Counted from the first letter of the stretch, positions 38,820 through 48,387 are shown. The stretch: DNA of 64,000 nt from Solirubrobacteraceae bacterium (GCA_030690545.1 JAUYGN010000032.1:21056-85055); one strand, 5' to 3'. Numbers and translations: made by a program. The notes: generated by a model from the letters alone, not told the origin.

Positions 38820-40472
38820 GTGATCCTCGGCGTCAACGCCCCGCCGACCGGCTGGCACGACCCGGCCGCATGCCTCGTCGAGAGCGACGGCACGCTGCTG
38901 GCCTTCTGCGAGGAGGAGCGCCTGAGCCGCGCCAAGCACGCCGAGCGCAGCGGCCCGCGGCTGGCGGTCGCGCACTGCCTCGAGCAGGCGGCCGCGTCGT
39001 TCGCGGACGTCGAGCTCGTCGCCGTCGGCTGGGACGTCCCGCAGACGGCGCCGCTGTACGGCCACCGATGGAGCCACGAAGGCGCGCCGTCGTGGCTGGA
39101 GCGCGAGCTCGGCTGGTCGCGTGCGGCGCGCGACCTGCCGGAGGTGCGCTTCGTCGGCCATCACCTCGCACACGCGACGATCGCCTTTCGGGCGTCGGAC
39201 TTCGACGAGGCCGCCGTGCTCGTGATCGACGGCAACGGCGACGACGAGAGCATCTCGATCTACCGCGCGCAGCGCGACCGGCCGCTCGTGCGCAAGCGCG
39301 TCTGGCCGCGCTCGCACTCGCTCGGCTACCTGTACGAGGCGGGCTGCCGCTGCGTCGGCTTCGGGCCGCTGCAGGCGGGCAAGCTGATGGGCCTGTCGGC
39401 GTACGGCCGCGCCGCCGGCGCCGAGCCCTGGGAGCTGCTGCCCGGCGGCGACCCCGCCGCGCCCGCCGGCGTCGACGAGGGCGACGGCTTCAACCGCTAC
39501 ATCCACGCCTGGATGGCGCGGCTGAGCGAGCTCGCCGGTGGGCGCCGGGTCACCCGGGCGCGCCACGAGCTGCAGCTCGATCCGCTCGCCGTGCAGATCG
39601 CCGTCTCCGCGCAGGAGGCCGTCGAGCGGGTCGTCGTCAGGCTGGCGGCGCTCGCACGCGCGCTCGCGGGGACCGAGAACCTCTGCCTGGCCGGCGGCGT
39701 CGCGCTGAACTGCAAGGCCAACGGCCTGCTCGGCGGGCCGGTCTTCGCGCCGCCCGCGCCGCACGACGCCGGCACGGCGCTCGGCGCCGCCTGGCACGTC
39801 GCACCGCCACAGGCGCACCGGAGCCCGGGCACGGGCGAACGGATCTCCGCGTTCCTCGGCCCGACGCCGGGGAGCGCCGCGCCGGCCAACGGCGCGCTCG
39901 ACGGTCTGCACCGCGAGGCGCTGTCGCTGGAGCGCGTCTGCGCGGCGCTCGAGGCAGGACGGATCGGCGCGATCGTCGAGGGACCGGGCGAGATCGGCCC
40001 GCGCGCCCTCGGGCACCGGTCGATCGTCGCCGACCCGAGCAGCCCCGGCATGCACGGGCGCCTGAACGCGCTCAAGGGCCGCGAGCCGTGGCGGCCGTTC
40101 GGCGCCGCCGCGCTGCGCTCGCGCGCGGCGGCGTTGTGGCAGCCGCGGCCGCGGCTGTCGGACTACATGCTCGCCGGGACGCCGGTCTCCGACACCGGCG
40201 GCGCGCAGCTGCCCGCCGCCGTCCACGTCGACGGCACGACGCGGCCGCAGGAGCTCGATCCGGCGTCGCGCGACGTCCTGCCCGCGCTGCTGGACGAGTG
40301 GGGCGAGCGCGCCGGCGGCGCACTCGTCAACACGTCGTTCAACGGACCCGGCGAGCCGATCGTGTCGAGCGCCGCCGACGCGGCCGGCGCTTTCCGGCGG
40401 CTCGGACTGGACTTCCTCGTGCTCGGCGACGAGCTCGTCGCCCGTGATCGCGGGTGGTGGCGCGCGCCATGA
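38820..40472 (+). CDS. Carbamoyltransferase (NodU/CmcH/TobZ family)
   Basis: 550 residues from GTG 38820. The N-terminal Kae1-like domain has FCEEERLSRAKHA and the metal motif HHLAHA (His 114, 115, 118); LVIDGNGDDES and GKLMGLSAYGR follow. The C-terminal YrdC-like part has GEIGPRALGHRSIVADP. These enzymes use carbamoyl phosphate and ATP to carbamoylate hydroxyls of sugars or natural products. No biosynthetic cluster surrounds it, so the acceptor is unknown. Confidence 0.9.
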   Translation: MILGVNAPPTGWHDPAACLVESDGTLLAFCEEERLSRAKHAERSGPRLAVAHCLEQAAASFADVELVAVGWDVPQTAPLYGHRWSHEGAPSWLERELGWSRAARDLPEVRFVGHHLAHATIAFRASDFDEAAVLVIDGNGDDESISIYRAQRDRPLVRKRVWPRSHSLGYLYEAGCRCVGFGPLQAGKLMGLSAYGRAAGAEPWELLPGGDPAAPAGVDEGDGFNRYIHAWMARLSELAGGRRVTRARHELQLDPLAVQIAVSAQEAVERVVVRLAALARALAGTENLCLAGGVALNCKANGLLGGPVFAPPAPHDAGTALGAAWHVAPPQAHRSPGTGERISAFLGPTPGSAAPANGALDGLHREALSLERVCAALEAGRIGAIVEGPGEIGPRALGHRSIVADPSSPGMHGRLNALKGREPWRPFGAAALRSRAAALWQPRPRLSDYMLAGTPVSDTGGAQLPAAVHVDGTTRPQELDPASRDVLPALLDEWGERAGGALVNTSFNGPGEPIVSSAADAAGAFRRLGLDFLVLGDELVARDRGWWRAP

Positions 40473-40517
40473 GCCTGTGCGGTTTGCCACGTCCTCGGCG
40501 AGGGCACTGACCGGTCG

Positions 40518-40922
40518 ATGCGCCTGCTGCTGAACGTGATCTGGTTCCTGCTGTCCGGGCTCTGGCTGGCGATCGGCTACGCCTTCGCGGCGCTGATCTG
40601 CTTCGTCCTGATCATCACGATCCCGTTCGGGATCGCCGCGCTGCGGATCGCCGCCTTCGCGCTGTGGCCGTTCGGCTCGACGCTCGTCAGGCGCGCCGAC
40701 GCCGGCGTCGGGTCGGGGATCGGCAACGTCCTCTGGGTCGTGCTGTGCGGCTGGTGGCTGGCGCTCGCGCACCTCGTGACGGGCGTCGCGCTGTGCTTGA
40801 CGATCATCGGCATCCCGCTCGGCCTGGCGAACTTCAAGCTCGTACCGGTCGCCTTCCTGCCACTCGGGCGCGAGATCGTCAGCGTCGAGGAGGCCGAGGG
40901 GATCTACGTCGGTCCCGCGTAG
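40518..40922 (+). CDS. YccF-domain membrane protein
   Basis: 134 residues with two repeats of the YccF layout: NVIWFLLSGLWLAIGYAFAA then TIPFGIAALRIAAFALWPFG, and NVLWVVLCGWWLALAHLVTG then IIGIPLGLANFKLVPVAFLP. Inner-membrane proteins of this family have no established reaction. The gene follows the carbamoyltransferase by 45 bp in the same direction, probably by chance. Confidence 0.85.
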   Translation: MRLLLNVIWFLLSGLWLAIGYAFAALICFVLIITIPFGIAALRIAAFALWPFGSTLVRRADAGVGSGIGNVLWVVLCGWWLALAHLVTGVALCLTIIGIPLGLANFKLVPVAFLPLGREIVSVEEAEGIYVGPA

Positions 40923-40924
40923 GG

Positions 40925-40953
40925 TTGTCATCGCTGCTCAGGACGGGTAGGGG
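40925..40953 (+). promoter_or_regulatory. Leaderless promoter
   Basis: TTGTCA (40925-40930), 17 bp, TAGGGG (40948-40953), then 6 nt to ATG 40960. Among the clearest promoters in the window. Confidence 0.6.
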
Positions 40954-40959
40954 CATCGC

Positions 40960-42099
40960 ATGGCGCAGCGTGAGGGGGTGACGTTCGAGATCGAGCGGCT
41001 CGAGCTCGAGGGCGACGAGCTGGTCGTCAGCGGGTTCTGGTCGGGAGTGCGCGGCTTGCGCTTCGTGCGGCCGACGCTGCTGTCCGACGAGCATCGCATC
41101 CTCGCGACGCTCGAGCACAAGCCATGGGCGCCGTCGCCTGAGGCTGCCTGGACCGCGGCGTTCCCATGGAACGGCGGCGACGTCGATATCGGCAAGCTGG
41201 CGCTCGCGGTCGGTTCGCAGGTCACGGTGCCGCTCGGTGCCGGGACGGTCGTCGAGGCCGCGCCCGCGCTTGCGCCCGCATCCGCGCCGGCACCTGCGGA
41301 CGGAGACACGGACGACGCGGCGGATGCCGGCGCGTCGCCGCCCGCAGCGGCCGGACGCTCGCTCGATCCGGCGCTCGCCGTGGTGCCGACGGCCTCCCGG
41401 GCCGATGACGCCGAGACGGCGCACGATGATCACAGCGAGGCGTCGGATGAGAACGAGCTCGACGCGGTCGTGCGCGAGCGCGACGCCCTGCGTCGCCGCC
41501 TGGAGGATGCGGAGCTGCTGACCGCTGAGCGCGAGCGCCGCGCGGTCCAGGCGGCGAAGGCGGCCGCGCAGGAGGAGATCGCGCGCCACCGTGCCAGCGC
41601 CGACCGCGACCGCGATCGCGCGCTCGCCCAGCTCGCCGAGGCCGTCGAGGCGCGCGAGGCGGCGGTTCGCAGCCGCACCCGTATCGAGCTGGCGGCCGAC
41701 GAGGCACTGCGCGCGCGCGACGATGCGGAGAACGCGCTCGACCAGGCCAAGAGCGAGCGCGACGAGGCCAAGGCGCAGCGCGACGAAGTCCTCGTCGCCT
41801 ACCACACCCTGCAGCGCAGCGTCCAGCGCGAGCGCGCCCAGGAAGACCGCGAGCGTGGCGCAGCGGCAGGGGCATCCGGTGACGACGGGGATGCGGGTGA
41901 CTCCGACGAGACCAGTGCCCCGATCGGCGTGCGCACGATTCCGTCGGCTCGCACGGTCATGGCCGACCTGCAGCACCCGCGCCGCGAGGCCAAGCTCGTG
42001 CTCTCGCAGTTCGACCTGTGGGTCATCCGCGTGCTCGGCACCGTCGCGGCCGGCTGCTTCATCCTGCTGCTGCTCTCGATCCTGCGCGTGTTCATCTGA
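40960..42099 (+). CDS. Coiled-coil protein with C-terminal membrane anchor
   Basis: 379 residues. Residues 1-80 form a small globular region (EIERLELEGDELVVSGFWSG); an Ala/Pro-rich linker (85-160) leads to a long heptad-type coiled coil (about 165-290, e.g. RRLEDAELLTAERERRAVQA). A single membrane segment near the end (VLGTVAAGCFILLLLSILRV) would anchor it with the bulk in the cytoplasm. Function unknown; the domain order is typical of actinobacterial scaffold-like proteins. Confidence 0.6.
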   Translation: MAQREGVTFEIERLELEGDELVVSGFWSGVRGLRFVRPTLLSDEHRILATLEHKPWAPSPEAAWTAAFPWNGGDVDIGKLALAVGSQVTVPLGAGTVVEAAPALAPASAPAPADGDTDDAADAGASPPAAAGRSLDPALAVVPTASRADDAETAHDDHSEASDENELDAVVRERDALRRRLEDAELLTAERERRAVQAAKAAAQEEIARHRASADRDRDRALAQLAEAVEAREAAVRSRTRIELAADEALRARDDAENALDQAKSERDEAKAQRDEVLVAYHTLQRSVQRERAQEDRERGAAAGASGDDGDAGDSDETSAPIGVRTIPSARTVMADLQHPRREAKLVLSQFDLWVIRVLGTVAAGCFILLLLSILRVFI

Positions 42100-42124
42100 G
42101 CGGCCGACCTGGCCACGGCGACGC

Positions 42125-42544
42125 TCAGCCCGCGCGCGCCTCCTCGAAGCGCTCCAGTCCGTCGTCCGGGATCGGCTCCCACGAGGCGGCGTCGGCGACG
42201 AACGCCCGAAAGCTGGGACGCACGCCGGGATCGGCGTCGAACGCCGACAGCCGCACGGTCATGCGGGCTCCGCCGTCCGGCGCGCGGCTGAACAGGTGCG
42301 CACCGCACGAGCGGCAGAAGCACTTCTCCATCCCGCCATCGGGGTGGCACCAGCCCTGGACGAGCTGCTCGCCCTGCACGATCGTCAGGGCGCCGCGGTC
42401 GACGAGCGCCTGCGCCGAGGACGAGGTGCCGGTGCGCCGTTGGCAGCGCGTGCAGTGGCAGTAGCCGGCGATCGCAGGCGGCTCGGTCAGCTCGAAGCGC
42501 ACCGCTCCGCACAGACAGCCGCCCGTGAGCGCGTCCGGGCTCAC
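42125..42544 (-). CDS. GFA-family (glutathione-dependent formaldehyde-activating-like) zinc protein
   Basis: 139 residues from GTG 42544, overlapping the SEC-C gene stop (GTGA). [24 protein letters not shown] and [12 protein letters not shown] supply the cysteines of the GFA zinc sites. Proteins of this fold bind zinc and sometimes glutathione; most have no proven activity. Operon with the SEC-C protein. Confidence 0.88.
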   Translation of the reverse strand: MSPDALTGGCLCGAVRFELTEPPAIAGYCHCTRCQRRTGTSSSAQALVDRGALTIVQGEQLVQGWCHPDGGMEKCFCRSCGAHLFSRAPDGGARMTVRLSAFDADPGVRPSFRAFVADAASWEPIPDDGLERFEEARAG

Positions 42545-43434
42545 GCTCCGTGGCAGCGCTTGTACTTCTTGCCGCTGCCGCACGGGCACGGCTCGTTGCG
42601 AGCCGGCGTCTCGCCGACGACGCGCGGCGGCAGCGGGTTGAAGCCCGGCTCGGGCAGCTTGTTGACCCGCATCACCGCCTTGTCGATCGCGCGCCAGCCG
42701 GCGAAGTTCGACGCGCGCGCGACCGCGATGCGCTCGGTGTTGACGATCCGCGCCGCCGTCTGGTGCGGCGCGCAGAGCGTCTCCTTGGCCTGCTCGAGGC
42801 TCGACGGGTAGCCGAAGACCTGGCCCTTGCAGGCCGGGCAGTCCTCGTCGACCGGTTCGACGGGGTCGAGTGACACGTTCGAGCGGTCGAGGTCGACGGC
42901 CCCGAAGGCGTGCTGGACGAGGTCGGTCAGGGCGCCGAGCCCGACCGGGCTCCAGTCGCGCTTGGCCTGCAGCGCGGGCGTGCCGAAGGAGCCGTGGTCG
43001 CCCTCGAGATCGGACAGCAGGCGCGGCGTCTCGCCGCGCGCCGCGCGCCGCGGATAGTCGCCGTCGAGCAGCTCCTCCTCGCGCTCCAGGGCAGCCGCCA
43101 TCACCGTCCCCGCGTAGCGGCCGACCGCCGCCGCGAGGTCGCCCTCGGTCTCCTCCAGCGCGCTGCGCACCGCGTCGAGCGTCAGGTACAGGTCGACCTC
43201 GAGCACCTCGTCGTCGACGGTCACCGCCGTCCACGCGTCGCCGCGATCGGGGATCCAGCCGAGCGGGTCCTGCGTGATGACGAAGCAGCGCAGCCACAGC
43301 TGCTTGTGCCTCGGGTAGACCTCGAGCGTCGGCGGCCAGTCGAGGCGCAGCTCGATGAGTGCGAACTCGTCGTCGGGCGCGCCCTCGATGAGCGCGGCCG
43401 GATCGAGGCTCTGGGGCGCGGGCTGGGTCGCCAT
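42541..43434 (-). CDS. SEC-C motif protein
   Basis: 297 residues ending in a zinc-binding SEC-C motif ([17 protein letters not shown]). The rest is a mixed alpha/beta region with [15 protein letters not shown], a second CxxC pair. SEC-C motifs occur in SecA and in many stand-alone proteins. A TTAGCCT stretch upstream may be a -10. It is the first gene of a two-gene operon with the GFA protein. Confidence 0.75.
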   Translation of the reverse strand: MATQPAPQSLDPAALIEGAPDDEFALIELRLDWPPTLEVYPRHKQLWLRCFVITQDPLGWIPDRGDAWTAVTVDDEVLEVDLYLTLDAVRSALEETEGDLAAAVGRYAGTVMAAALEREEELLDGDYPRRAARGETPRLLSDLEGDHGSFGTPALQAKRDWSPVGLGALTDLVQHAFGAVDLDRSNVSLDPVEPVDEDCPACKGQVFGYPSSLEQAKETLCAPHQTAARIVNTERIAVARASNFAGWRAIDKAVMRVNKLPEPGFNPLPPRVVGETPARNEPCPCGSGKKYKRCHGA

Positions 43435-43467
43435 CGTGCTCTTCAGGCTAATGCACGCGGATGGCGA

Positions 43468-44949
43468 TCAGGACGCCAGCAGCAGCGCGCTCTGCGCCAG
43501 CTGGGTGAGGCTGCGCTCCAGCCAGAGGGCGAGCTCCGAGCGTGCGACGGGTCCCTCGACCGCGTCGGCCAGCCCGGCCAGCAGCGCCGCGCGGTCGCGG
43601 GTGCCGTCGAGCAGCATGACGAGCGCTCGGGCGGGATCGTCGAGCGTCACGGCGTCATGGCGCAGGTTGGCCACGAGTGCGCCTTCGCGCGCCTGCAGGC
43701 GCGCCATCGCGGTGACGCGCGGGTGCGTGGCGGCGCTCGTGCCGAACGCCGCCGGCTCGGCGTGGACGCTCGCGAGCGCTGCGCTGTAGCAGCGCAGCAG
43801 CGCCTCGCAGACGATCTGGCGATCCTCGGCCAGCGCGTCGGAGGGCCACAGCTCGGCGATCGGCAGGATCGCCGGCCAGGCCGCGATCACGCGCTCGAGC
43901 GCGGCGATCACCACGCCGTGGTCGGTCGTCAGGTTCGAGCCGTTGGCGCCGGTGAACGTCACGCGCCCGTCCGGTTGCGCCGCGCTGGCCTGCGCCTGCG
44001 CGGAGACGGCGAGCGTCGCGAGCCGATCCAGCGGCGGCGTGTCATCGAGCGCGTTGGAGGCGTGACACAGCAGCGTCTGGCGAAAGGTCCGCATCCGCAG
44101 CTGGTCGAGCAGCTGCTCGCGGCGCAGACGGTCGTCGGTCGCGAGCACGCCGTCGCGCAGCTCGTGCGGCAGCCAGCCGACCTGCATCTCCCAGAAGTTC
44201 GCCTCGGCGAGGAACTGCAGGCCGTGGCCGGCGGCGTGCTCGGTGAACTGCTCGAAGTGCAGGCGCGCGTTGACCGGTGCCAGCGTGTCGTGGAACAGCA
44301 GCGCGTCGCTGTCGTCGAGCATCTTCGCCGCCAGCGAGCCGAGCGTGTGCAGCTCGGTGTCGTAGGCCCACGCCGCCTGCAGGACCGCGAGCATCTCGCG
44401 CGCGCTGGCGAGCTGGCGCTGCGGCGCGTCGGTCGGGTCGACGTGCGAGCGCAGGATGTCGCGCAGGATGTCGCGCAGGCGGCCGCCGGGCAGCGTGTTG
44501 TAGCTGACGTAGGCGACGCCCTGCTCGGCCAGCGCCCGGGCGCTGACGGCCATCAGCGCGTCGCGGACGGGCTCGTCGACCCAGGAGTAGACGCCGTGCG
44601 CGATGACGAAGTCGAAGCTTCCGGGCTCGGGGGCGAAGTCGGCCAGCGAGCTCTCCTCGAAGCGCACGTTGTCGATCCCGAGCTCCTCCGTGCGGGCGCG
44701 CGCGGCGGCGACCGCACGCTGCGAGACGTCGACGCCGACGAACTGCGAGGCGGGCAGCGTGCAGGCCATCGGCAGCAGGTTGCCGCCGTCACCGCAGCCA
44801 AGCTCGAGCAGGCGGCAGCGCGACGGTGCGGCCGACCGGAGGCCGTACAGGCGGCCGAGCGTCGCGAGGCGGTCGGGATGCGTCTGGTCGAACGGCCGAC
44901 CGGGGTAGGGGACCTCGTCGTAGAGGACCCCTGGCTCGTCGGCCACCAT
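43468..44949 (-). CDS. SAM-dependent methyltransferase with regulatory domain
   Basis: 493 residues. SAM-binding motif I RLLELGCGDGGNLL (about residues 46-59), motif II FVGVDVSQRAV, and IAHGVYSWV define a class I methyltransferase; residues about 220-300 and the C-terminal region match the methyltransferase regulatory-domain type (LAEANFWEMQVG). Substrate unknown. TAGGAT lies 7 nt before the ATG, so the mRNA is probably leaderless. Confidence 0.85.
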   Translation of the reverse strand: MVADEPGVLYDEVPYPGRPFDQTHPDRLATLGRLYGLRSAAPSRCRLLELGCGDGGNLLPMACTLPASQFVGVDVSQRAVAAARARTEELGIDNVRFEESSLADFAPEPGSFDFVIAHGVYSWVDEPVRDALMAVSARALAEQGVAYVSYNTLPGGRLRDILRDILRSHVDPTDAPQRQLASAREMLAVLQAAWAYDTELHTLGSLAAKMLDDSDALLFHDTLAPVNARLHFEQFTEHAAGHGLQFLAEANFWEMQVGWLPHELRDGVLATDDRLRREQLLDQLRMRTFRQTLLCHASNALDDTPPLDRLATLAVSAQAQASAAQPDGRVTFTGANGSNLTTDHGVVIAALERVIAAWPAILPIAELWPSDALAEDRQIVCEALLRCYSAALASVHAEPAAFGTSAATHPRVTAMARLQAREGALVANLRHDAVTLDDPARALVMLLDGTRDRAALLAGLADAVEGPVARSELALWLERSLTQLAQSALLLAS

Positions 44950-45032
44950 ATGCCCGATCCTAATGACGACCGCCGTAGCGAACGCGCGGCACGGTAGGAG
45001 ACGTTGGCCCAGATCGAGCAGGAGGAATCGCC

Positions 45033-45785
45033 ATGACCGAACTGACGGAGATCGAGGAGCGGCTCTGCGAGACGTCCGCCTGGGACTTCTCGGACCTGCG
45101 CGCGCTGTTCGTCAACTGCACGCTGAAGCGCTCGCCCGAGCCGTCCAACACCCAGGCGCTGGCCGACCGCTCGATCGCGATCATGGAGCGCAACGGCGTG
45201 ACGGTCGAGGTCGTGCGTGCCGTCGATCGCGAGATCGCGACCGGCGTCTACCCCGACATGACCGAGCACGGCTGGGACGCCGACGACTGGCCGGCGATCT
45301 TCGCGCAGGTCATGGCCGCCGACATCCTCGTGCTGCTGTCGCCGATCTGGCTGGGCGAGAAGTCGTCGGTCTGCACGCGCGTGATCGAGCGGCTGTACGG
45401 CAACAGCCATGTGCTCAACGAGGCCGGCCAGTACGCCTACTACGGGCGCGCCGGCGGGTGCATCATCACCGGAAACGAGGACGGCGCCAAGCACTGCGCG
45501 ATGAACATCCTCTACTCGCTGCAGCACCTCGGCTACACGATCCCGCCGCAGGCCGACTCGGCGTGGATCGGCGAGGCCGGACCGGGACCGAGCTACCGCG
45601 ACGAGGGATCGGGCGGGCCGCAGAACGACTTCACGAACCGCAACACCGCCTTTCTGACCTGGAACCTGCTGCACATGGCGCGGACGCTGAAGGACGCGGG
45701 CGGGATCCCGGCGCACGGCAATCAGCGCACGGCGTGGGAGGCCGGTTGTCGCTTCGACTACCCCAACCCGGAGTACCGTGTGTAG
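45033..45785 (+). CDS. Flavodoxin-fold NAD(P)H-dependent reductase
   Basis: 250 residues, start ATG 45033 after AGGAGGA. RALFVNCTLKRSPEPSNTQA is the FMN phosphate-binding loop; ILVLLSPIWLGEKSSVCTRV and GGCIITGNEDGAKH match NADPH-dependent FMN reductase-like proteins. Electron donor and acceptor unknown. The next gene follows after 3 bp and encodes an intradiol dioxygenase-like lipoprotein, so a shared role in aromatic or redox metabolism is possible. Confidence 0.8.
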   Translation: MTELTEIEERLCETSAWDFSDLRALFVNCTLKRSPEPSNTQALADRSIAIMERNGVTVEVVRAVDREIATGVYPDMTEHGWDADDWPAIFAQVMAADILVLLSPIWLGEKSSVCTRVIERLYGNSHVLNEAGQYAYYGRAGGCIITGNEDGAKHCAMNILYSLQHLGYTIPPQADSAWIGEAGPGPSYRDEGSGGPQNDFTNRNTAFLTWNLLHMARTLKDAGGIPAHGNQRTAWEAGCRFDYPNPEYRV

Positions 45786-45788
45786 GCG

Positions 45789-46529
45789 ATGACGCAGCGA
45801 CTGAGCCGCAGGCAGGCGCTCGGCGCGTTCGGGACGATCAGCCTCGGCGGGCTGCTGGCGGCCTGCGGCGGCAGCGACGAGCGCGCCGCTGCCGGCACGA
45901 CCGCGCGGACGACGGAGGGCGCGACGACGACGGTTCAGCCGCGCACAGCCGTGCCGGGCGCGACGGCCGCGCTGTTCGACGACGCCGCGAGCTGCACGGT
46001 CACGCCGCAGGACGCCGAGGGGCCGTTCTACTTCGACGCCGACGCGGTCCGCAGCGACATCCGCGAGAACCGGCCCGGCGCGCTGCTGCGCCTCGCGCTG
46101 CGCGTCCGCGACGCCGGTGCGTGCGAGCCGATTCCGAGCGCCGTCGTCGACATCTGGCACGCCGACGCGGACGGTGACTACTCGGGCGTCGACGGCGCCG
46201 ACGGGACGCGCTACCTGCGCGGGGCGCAGGTCACGGACGCCGCTGGCATCGTCGAGTTCCGAACGATCTACCCCGGCTGGTATCCGGGTCGCGCCGTGCA
46301 CGTCCACGCCAAGGTCCACCTCGACGCGCGCACGGTGCTGACGACGCAGCTGTACTTCGACGACGCGCTCACCGATGCGGTCTTCGAGGACCGGCCATAC
46401 TCGTCGCGCGGCGCGCGCGATCAGCGCAACGACGGCGACCGGCTCTTCGACCGGCGACTCGTCCTGACGGCGACGCAGGACGGCGACGGCTACCGCGCCA
46501 TCATGACGCTCGACGTGCAGCGGTCCTGA
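45789..46529 (+). CDS. Lipoprotein intradiol ring-cleavage dioxygenase
   Basis: 246 residues. The N-terminus has a twin-arginine motif (SRRQALGAF) and a lipobox (LLAAC, Cys 26). The catalytic core shows PQDAEGPFYF, DIWHADADGDYSG and the iron-ligand region TIYPGWYPGRAVHVHAKV (two Tyr, two His). Cytosolic relatives cleave catechols between the hydroxyls; an exported, lipid-anchored version is less studied. Operon with the flavodoxin-like gene. Confidence 0.85.
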   Translation: MTQRLSRRQALGAFGTISLGGLLAACGGSDERAAAGTTARTTEGATTTVQPRTAVPGATAALFDDAASCTVTPQDAEGPFYFDADAVRSDIRENRPGALLRLALRVRDAGACEPIPSAVVDIWHADADGDYSGVDGADGTRYLRGAQVTDAAGIVEFRTIYPGWYPGRAVHVHAKVHLDARTVLTTQLYFDDALTDAVFEDRPYSSRGARDQRNDGDRLFDRRLVLTATQDGDGYRAIMTLDVQRS

Positions 46530-46585
46530 GCGGCTCGCCGAACCGCGTCTCGCTCGCTCCTGAGCGTCTCGCGCGCGGCGGCGCG

Positions 46586-47035
46586 CTACTCGGCCTGGCG
46601 GCCGAGGATCACGGCGAAGCGCTCGACGCGCTTGTGCTCATCATCGGTCAGCGGCCCGTCGGACTCGACGAGCAGCGTCATCGGGCCGCGTTCGTGCGCC
46701 CACTCGGTCGCCTGCTCGCCGAAGCCGGCAGCGATCCAGACGAGCGGCTTGCTGCCGGCGTAGGCCATCACGGTCGCCTCCTGCTGATCGGCCGTCTGCT
46801 CGGCGCGCAGCAGCGGCACGGTCACGAGGTCCAGCGCATGCGCCAGCGCCGTGATCGCCTCGAGCCCGCCATCGTCGGCGAGCACCGCGATCTCGCCCTC
46901 CTCGAGCATCGTCGCGACCCAGCCGTCGGGTGCGGCGGCGAGCACGGCGGGAGCGCAGGCAAGGCGAAAGAGCGGACCGGGCACGGGGCACGCACGGTAG
47001 CGCTCATAGGATCGCGGCGGCGCGACGGCGGTCAT
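46586..47035 (-). CDS. Hypothetical protein
   Basis: 149 residues from ATG 47035. Two domains of alternating helix and strand: GPLFRLACAPAVLAAAPDGW then a region with EGEIAVLADDGGLEAITALA and PMTLLVESDGPLTDDEHKRV. No motif recognised and no signal peptide. The 47106 inverted repeat lies upstream. Confidence 0.5.
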   Translation of the reverse strand: MTAVAPPRSYERYRACPVPGPLFRLACAPAVLAAAPDGWVATMLEEGEIAVLADDGGLEAITALAHALDLVTVPLLRAEQTADQQEATVMAYAGSKPLVWIAAGFGEQATEWAHERGPMTLLVESDGPLTDDEHKRVERFAVILGRQAE

Positions 47036-47105
47036 CCCGACTCCTGTCGTGCGGGTACACGACCAGCGCACCACCAGGCCGCAGCCGGACCGCAGCGCTC
47101 AACAC

Positions 47106-47154
47106 GTCGCGGTGCGCTTTTCAACCGTTCTCGGGTTGAAAATCGCACCGCGAC
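47106..47154. repeat. 21-bp near-perfect inverted repeat
   Basis: Arms 47106-47126 and 47134-47154 pair at 20 of 21 positions around a 7-nt loop; inner part TTTTCAACC/GGTTGAAAA, outer part GTCGCGGTGCG/CGCACCGCGAC. It lies between two minus-strand genes. Could be a strong terminator for the 47202-47738 gene, or a protein-binding or mobile site. Confidence 0.8.
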
Positions 47155-47201
47155 CTCCGCGCCCGCCCGTGACGGGTCGCCAGTCCGCCAAGAAGCGGCG
47201 G

Positions 47202-47738
47202 CTACCGCTCGGTCCAGTCGGTCCGGTGGCTGCCCGGCTCCTCCAGGCGCCCGGGGATCAGCGCGTCGGCGACGGACACGTCCTTCTTGACGACGCGCAC
47301 GCCGTAGACGTAGGCCAGCGCCCCGCCGAGCGTGCCGCCGATCGCCAGCGCCCCGAAGGCCGCGAGCCCGAGGACGAGGCCGAGCGTCGTCACCTCGCCG
47401 TCGAGGTAGCCCTGGCGCTGCGCCGCCCAGGCGCCGGCGAACAGCGCGGTCGCCATCAGCATGACCGTGAGATGGAAGTTGGCGATCGTGCGCCGGGCCG
47501 AGCCCTTGCTGAGATCGAACCAGTCCAGCAGGCCGGTCAGCGAGGTCGGGATCGCGACGAGGAGCCCGCCCGAGATCGCCAGCAGCGCACCCTTCGCCAT
47601 CGCGTCCTCCTCGAAGCCGAACGCGCCGACGACGAGCATCGCCACGCCGACGGTATACGCGCCGACGCTGACGTCGGTCAGCGGTGCATGCGAGGGCTTG
47701 CCGGCAAACCCCTTGACGAGGGTCAGCAGGGCATTCAT
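47202..47738 (-). CDS. DUF2231-type membrane protein
   Basis: 178 residues. GFAGKPSHAPLTDVSVGAYT and GLLDWFDLSKGSARRTIANF match DUF2231 proteins, with four membrane segments (about 25-42, 55-70, 88-103, 115-140). Function unknown. Followed by the strong inverted repeat at 47106. No gene is supported between 47739 and 47952. Confidence 0.75.
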   Translation of the reverse strand: MNALLTLVKGFAGKPSHAPLTDVSVGAYTVGVAMLVVGAFGFEEDAMAKGALLAISGGLLVAIPTSLTGLLDWFDLSKGSARRTIANFHLTVMLMATALFAGAWAAQRQGYLDGEVTTLGLVLGLAAFGALAIGGTLGGALAYVYGVRVVKKDVSVADALIPGRLEEPGSHRTDWTER

Positions 47739-47952
47739 GGACCACGGCTCCTTCCGATGTGGGCGCGGGCGTATGGGTGAAGCTGATGTGTACGCGCGAC
47801 TACGCCGGCTGCCGCGGTCCGGATCAGGCTTGCCTCGGTGTGGCGCGCAGCGACTCGCGCTCGGGTGCCCTAGGGCGCGGTCGGTCGGGGCGGTGCGATG
47901 TCCTCGGGGTCTCGCAGGAGCGCCGCCGACCGCACCGCGGCCGGCCGCGAGC

Positions 47953-48387
47953 TCAGGTCTCGCCCTCGATGAACGCTCCGCCGGGGATCGCGGGCGGCGG
48001 TGGTGGTGACGGTGGTGGCGGAGCGGGCGCGGGTCGTGGCACCGGTGGTGGCTGTGACCGCACGACGGGTGGAGGCGTGACGACCGCGGGGGGCGGCGGG
48101 GAGACGGCGCGCGCCCGGCGGGCAGGGGCCGGGCGAGGTCGCGGCGCGGTGGCGGGCGCAGCGCGCCGACGCGCCTGCGCCGTCCTGCCCAGTGCCGGCG
48201 GCGCGGGGATCGTCGAGAGCACGCCGATCTCGACGCTGCGCTGCGACGTCACCAAGCTGGTCGCCTCACCGGAGCGCTCCTGGCCGTCGCTCGTCGCGAC
48301 GCCGAGGCTCCAGCCCGCGGCGGCCACGGCGATCGCCAGCGCCAGGACGCCGATCAGGCTGCGGCCGGTCAGTGCGATGACGTTCAG
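47953..48387 (-). CDS. Proline-rich anchored protein, CTG start
   Basis: 144 residues if it begins at CTG 48387, whose CTGA overlaps the upstream stop; no ATG, GTG or TTG is available near the signal segment. GRSLIGVLALAIAVAAAGWS is a membrane anchor; a long Arg/Ala/Pro-rich tail with PPPP repeats follows (about 70-135). Probably an exported or wall-associated protein, third gene of the surface-protein operon. Confidence 0.55.
   Translation of the reverse strand: MNVIALTGRSLIGVLALAIAVAAAGWSLGVATSDGQERSGEATSLVTSQRSVEIGVLSTIPAPPALGRTAQARRRAAPATAPRPRPAPARRARAVSPPPPAVVTPPPVVRSQPPPVPRPAPAPPPPSPPPPPAIPGGAFIEGET

Noticed and set aside
47106..47154. Chromosome dimer resolution (dif) site
   Set aside because: The inverted repeat has a different core and longer arms than dif sequences and lacks the characteristic XerC/XerD halves.
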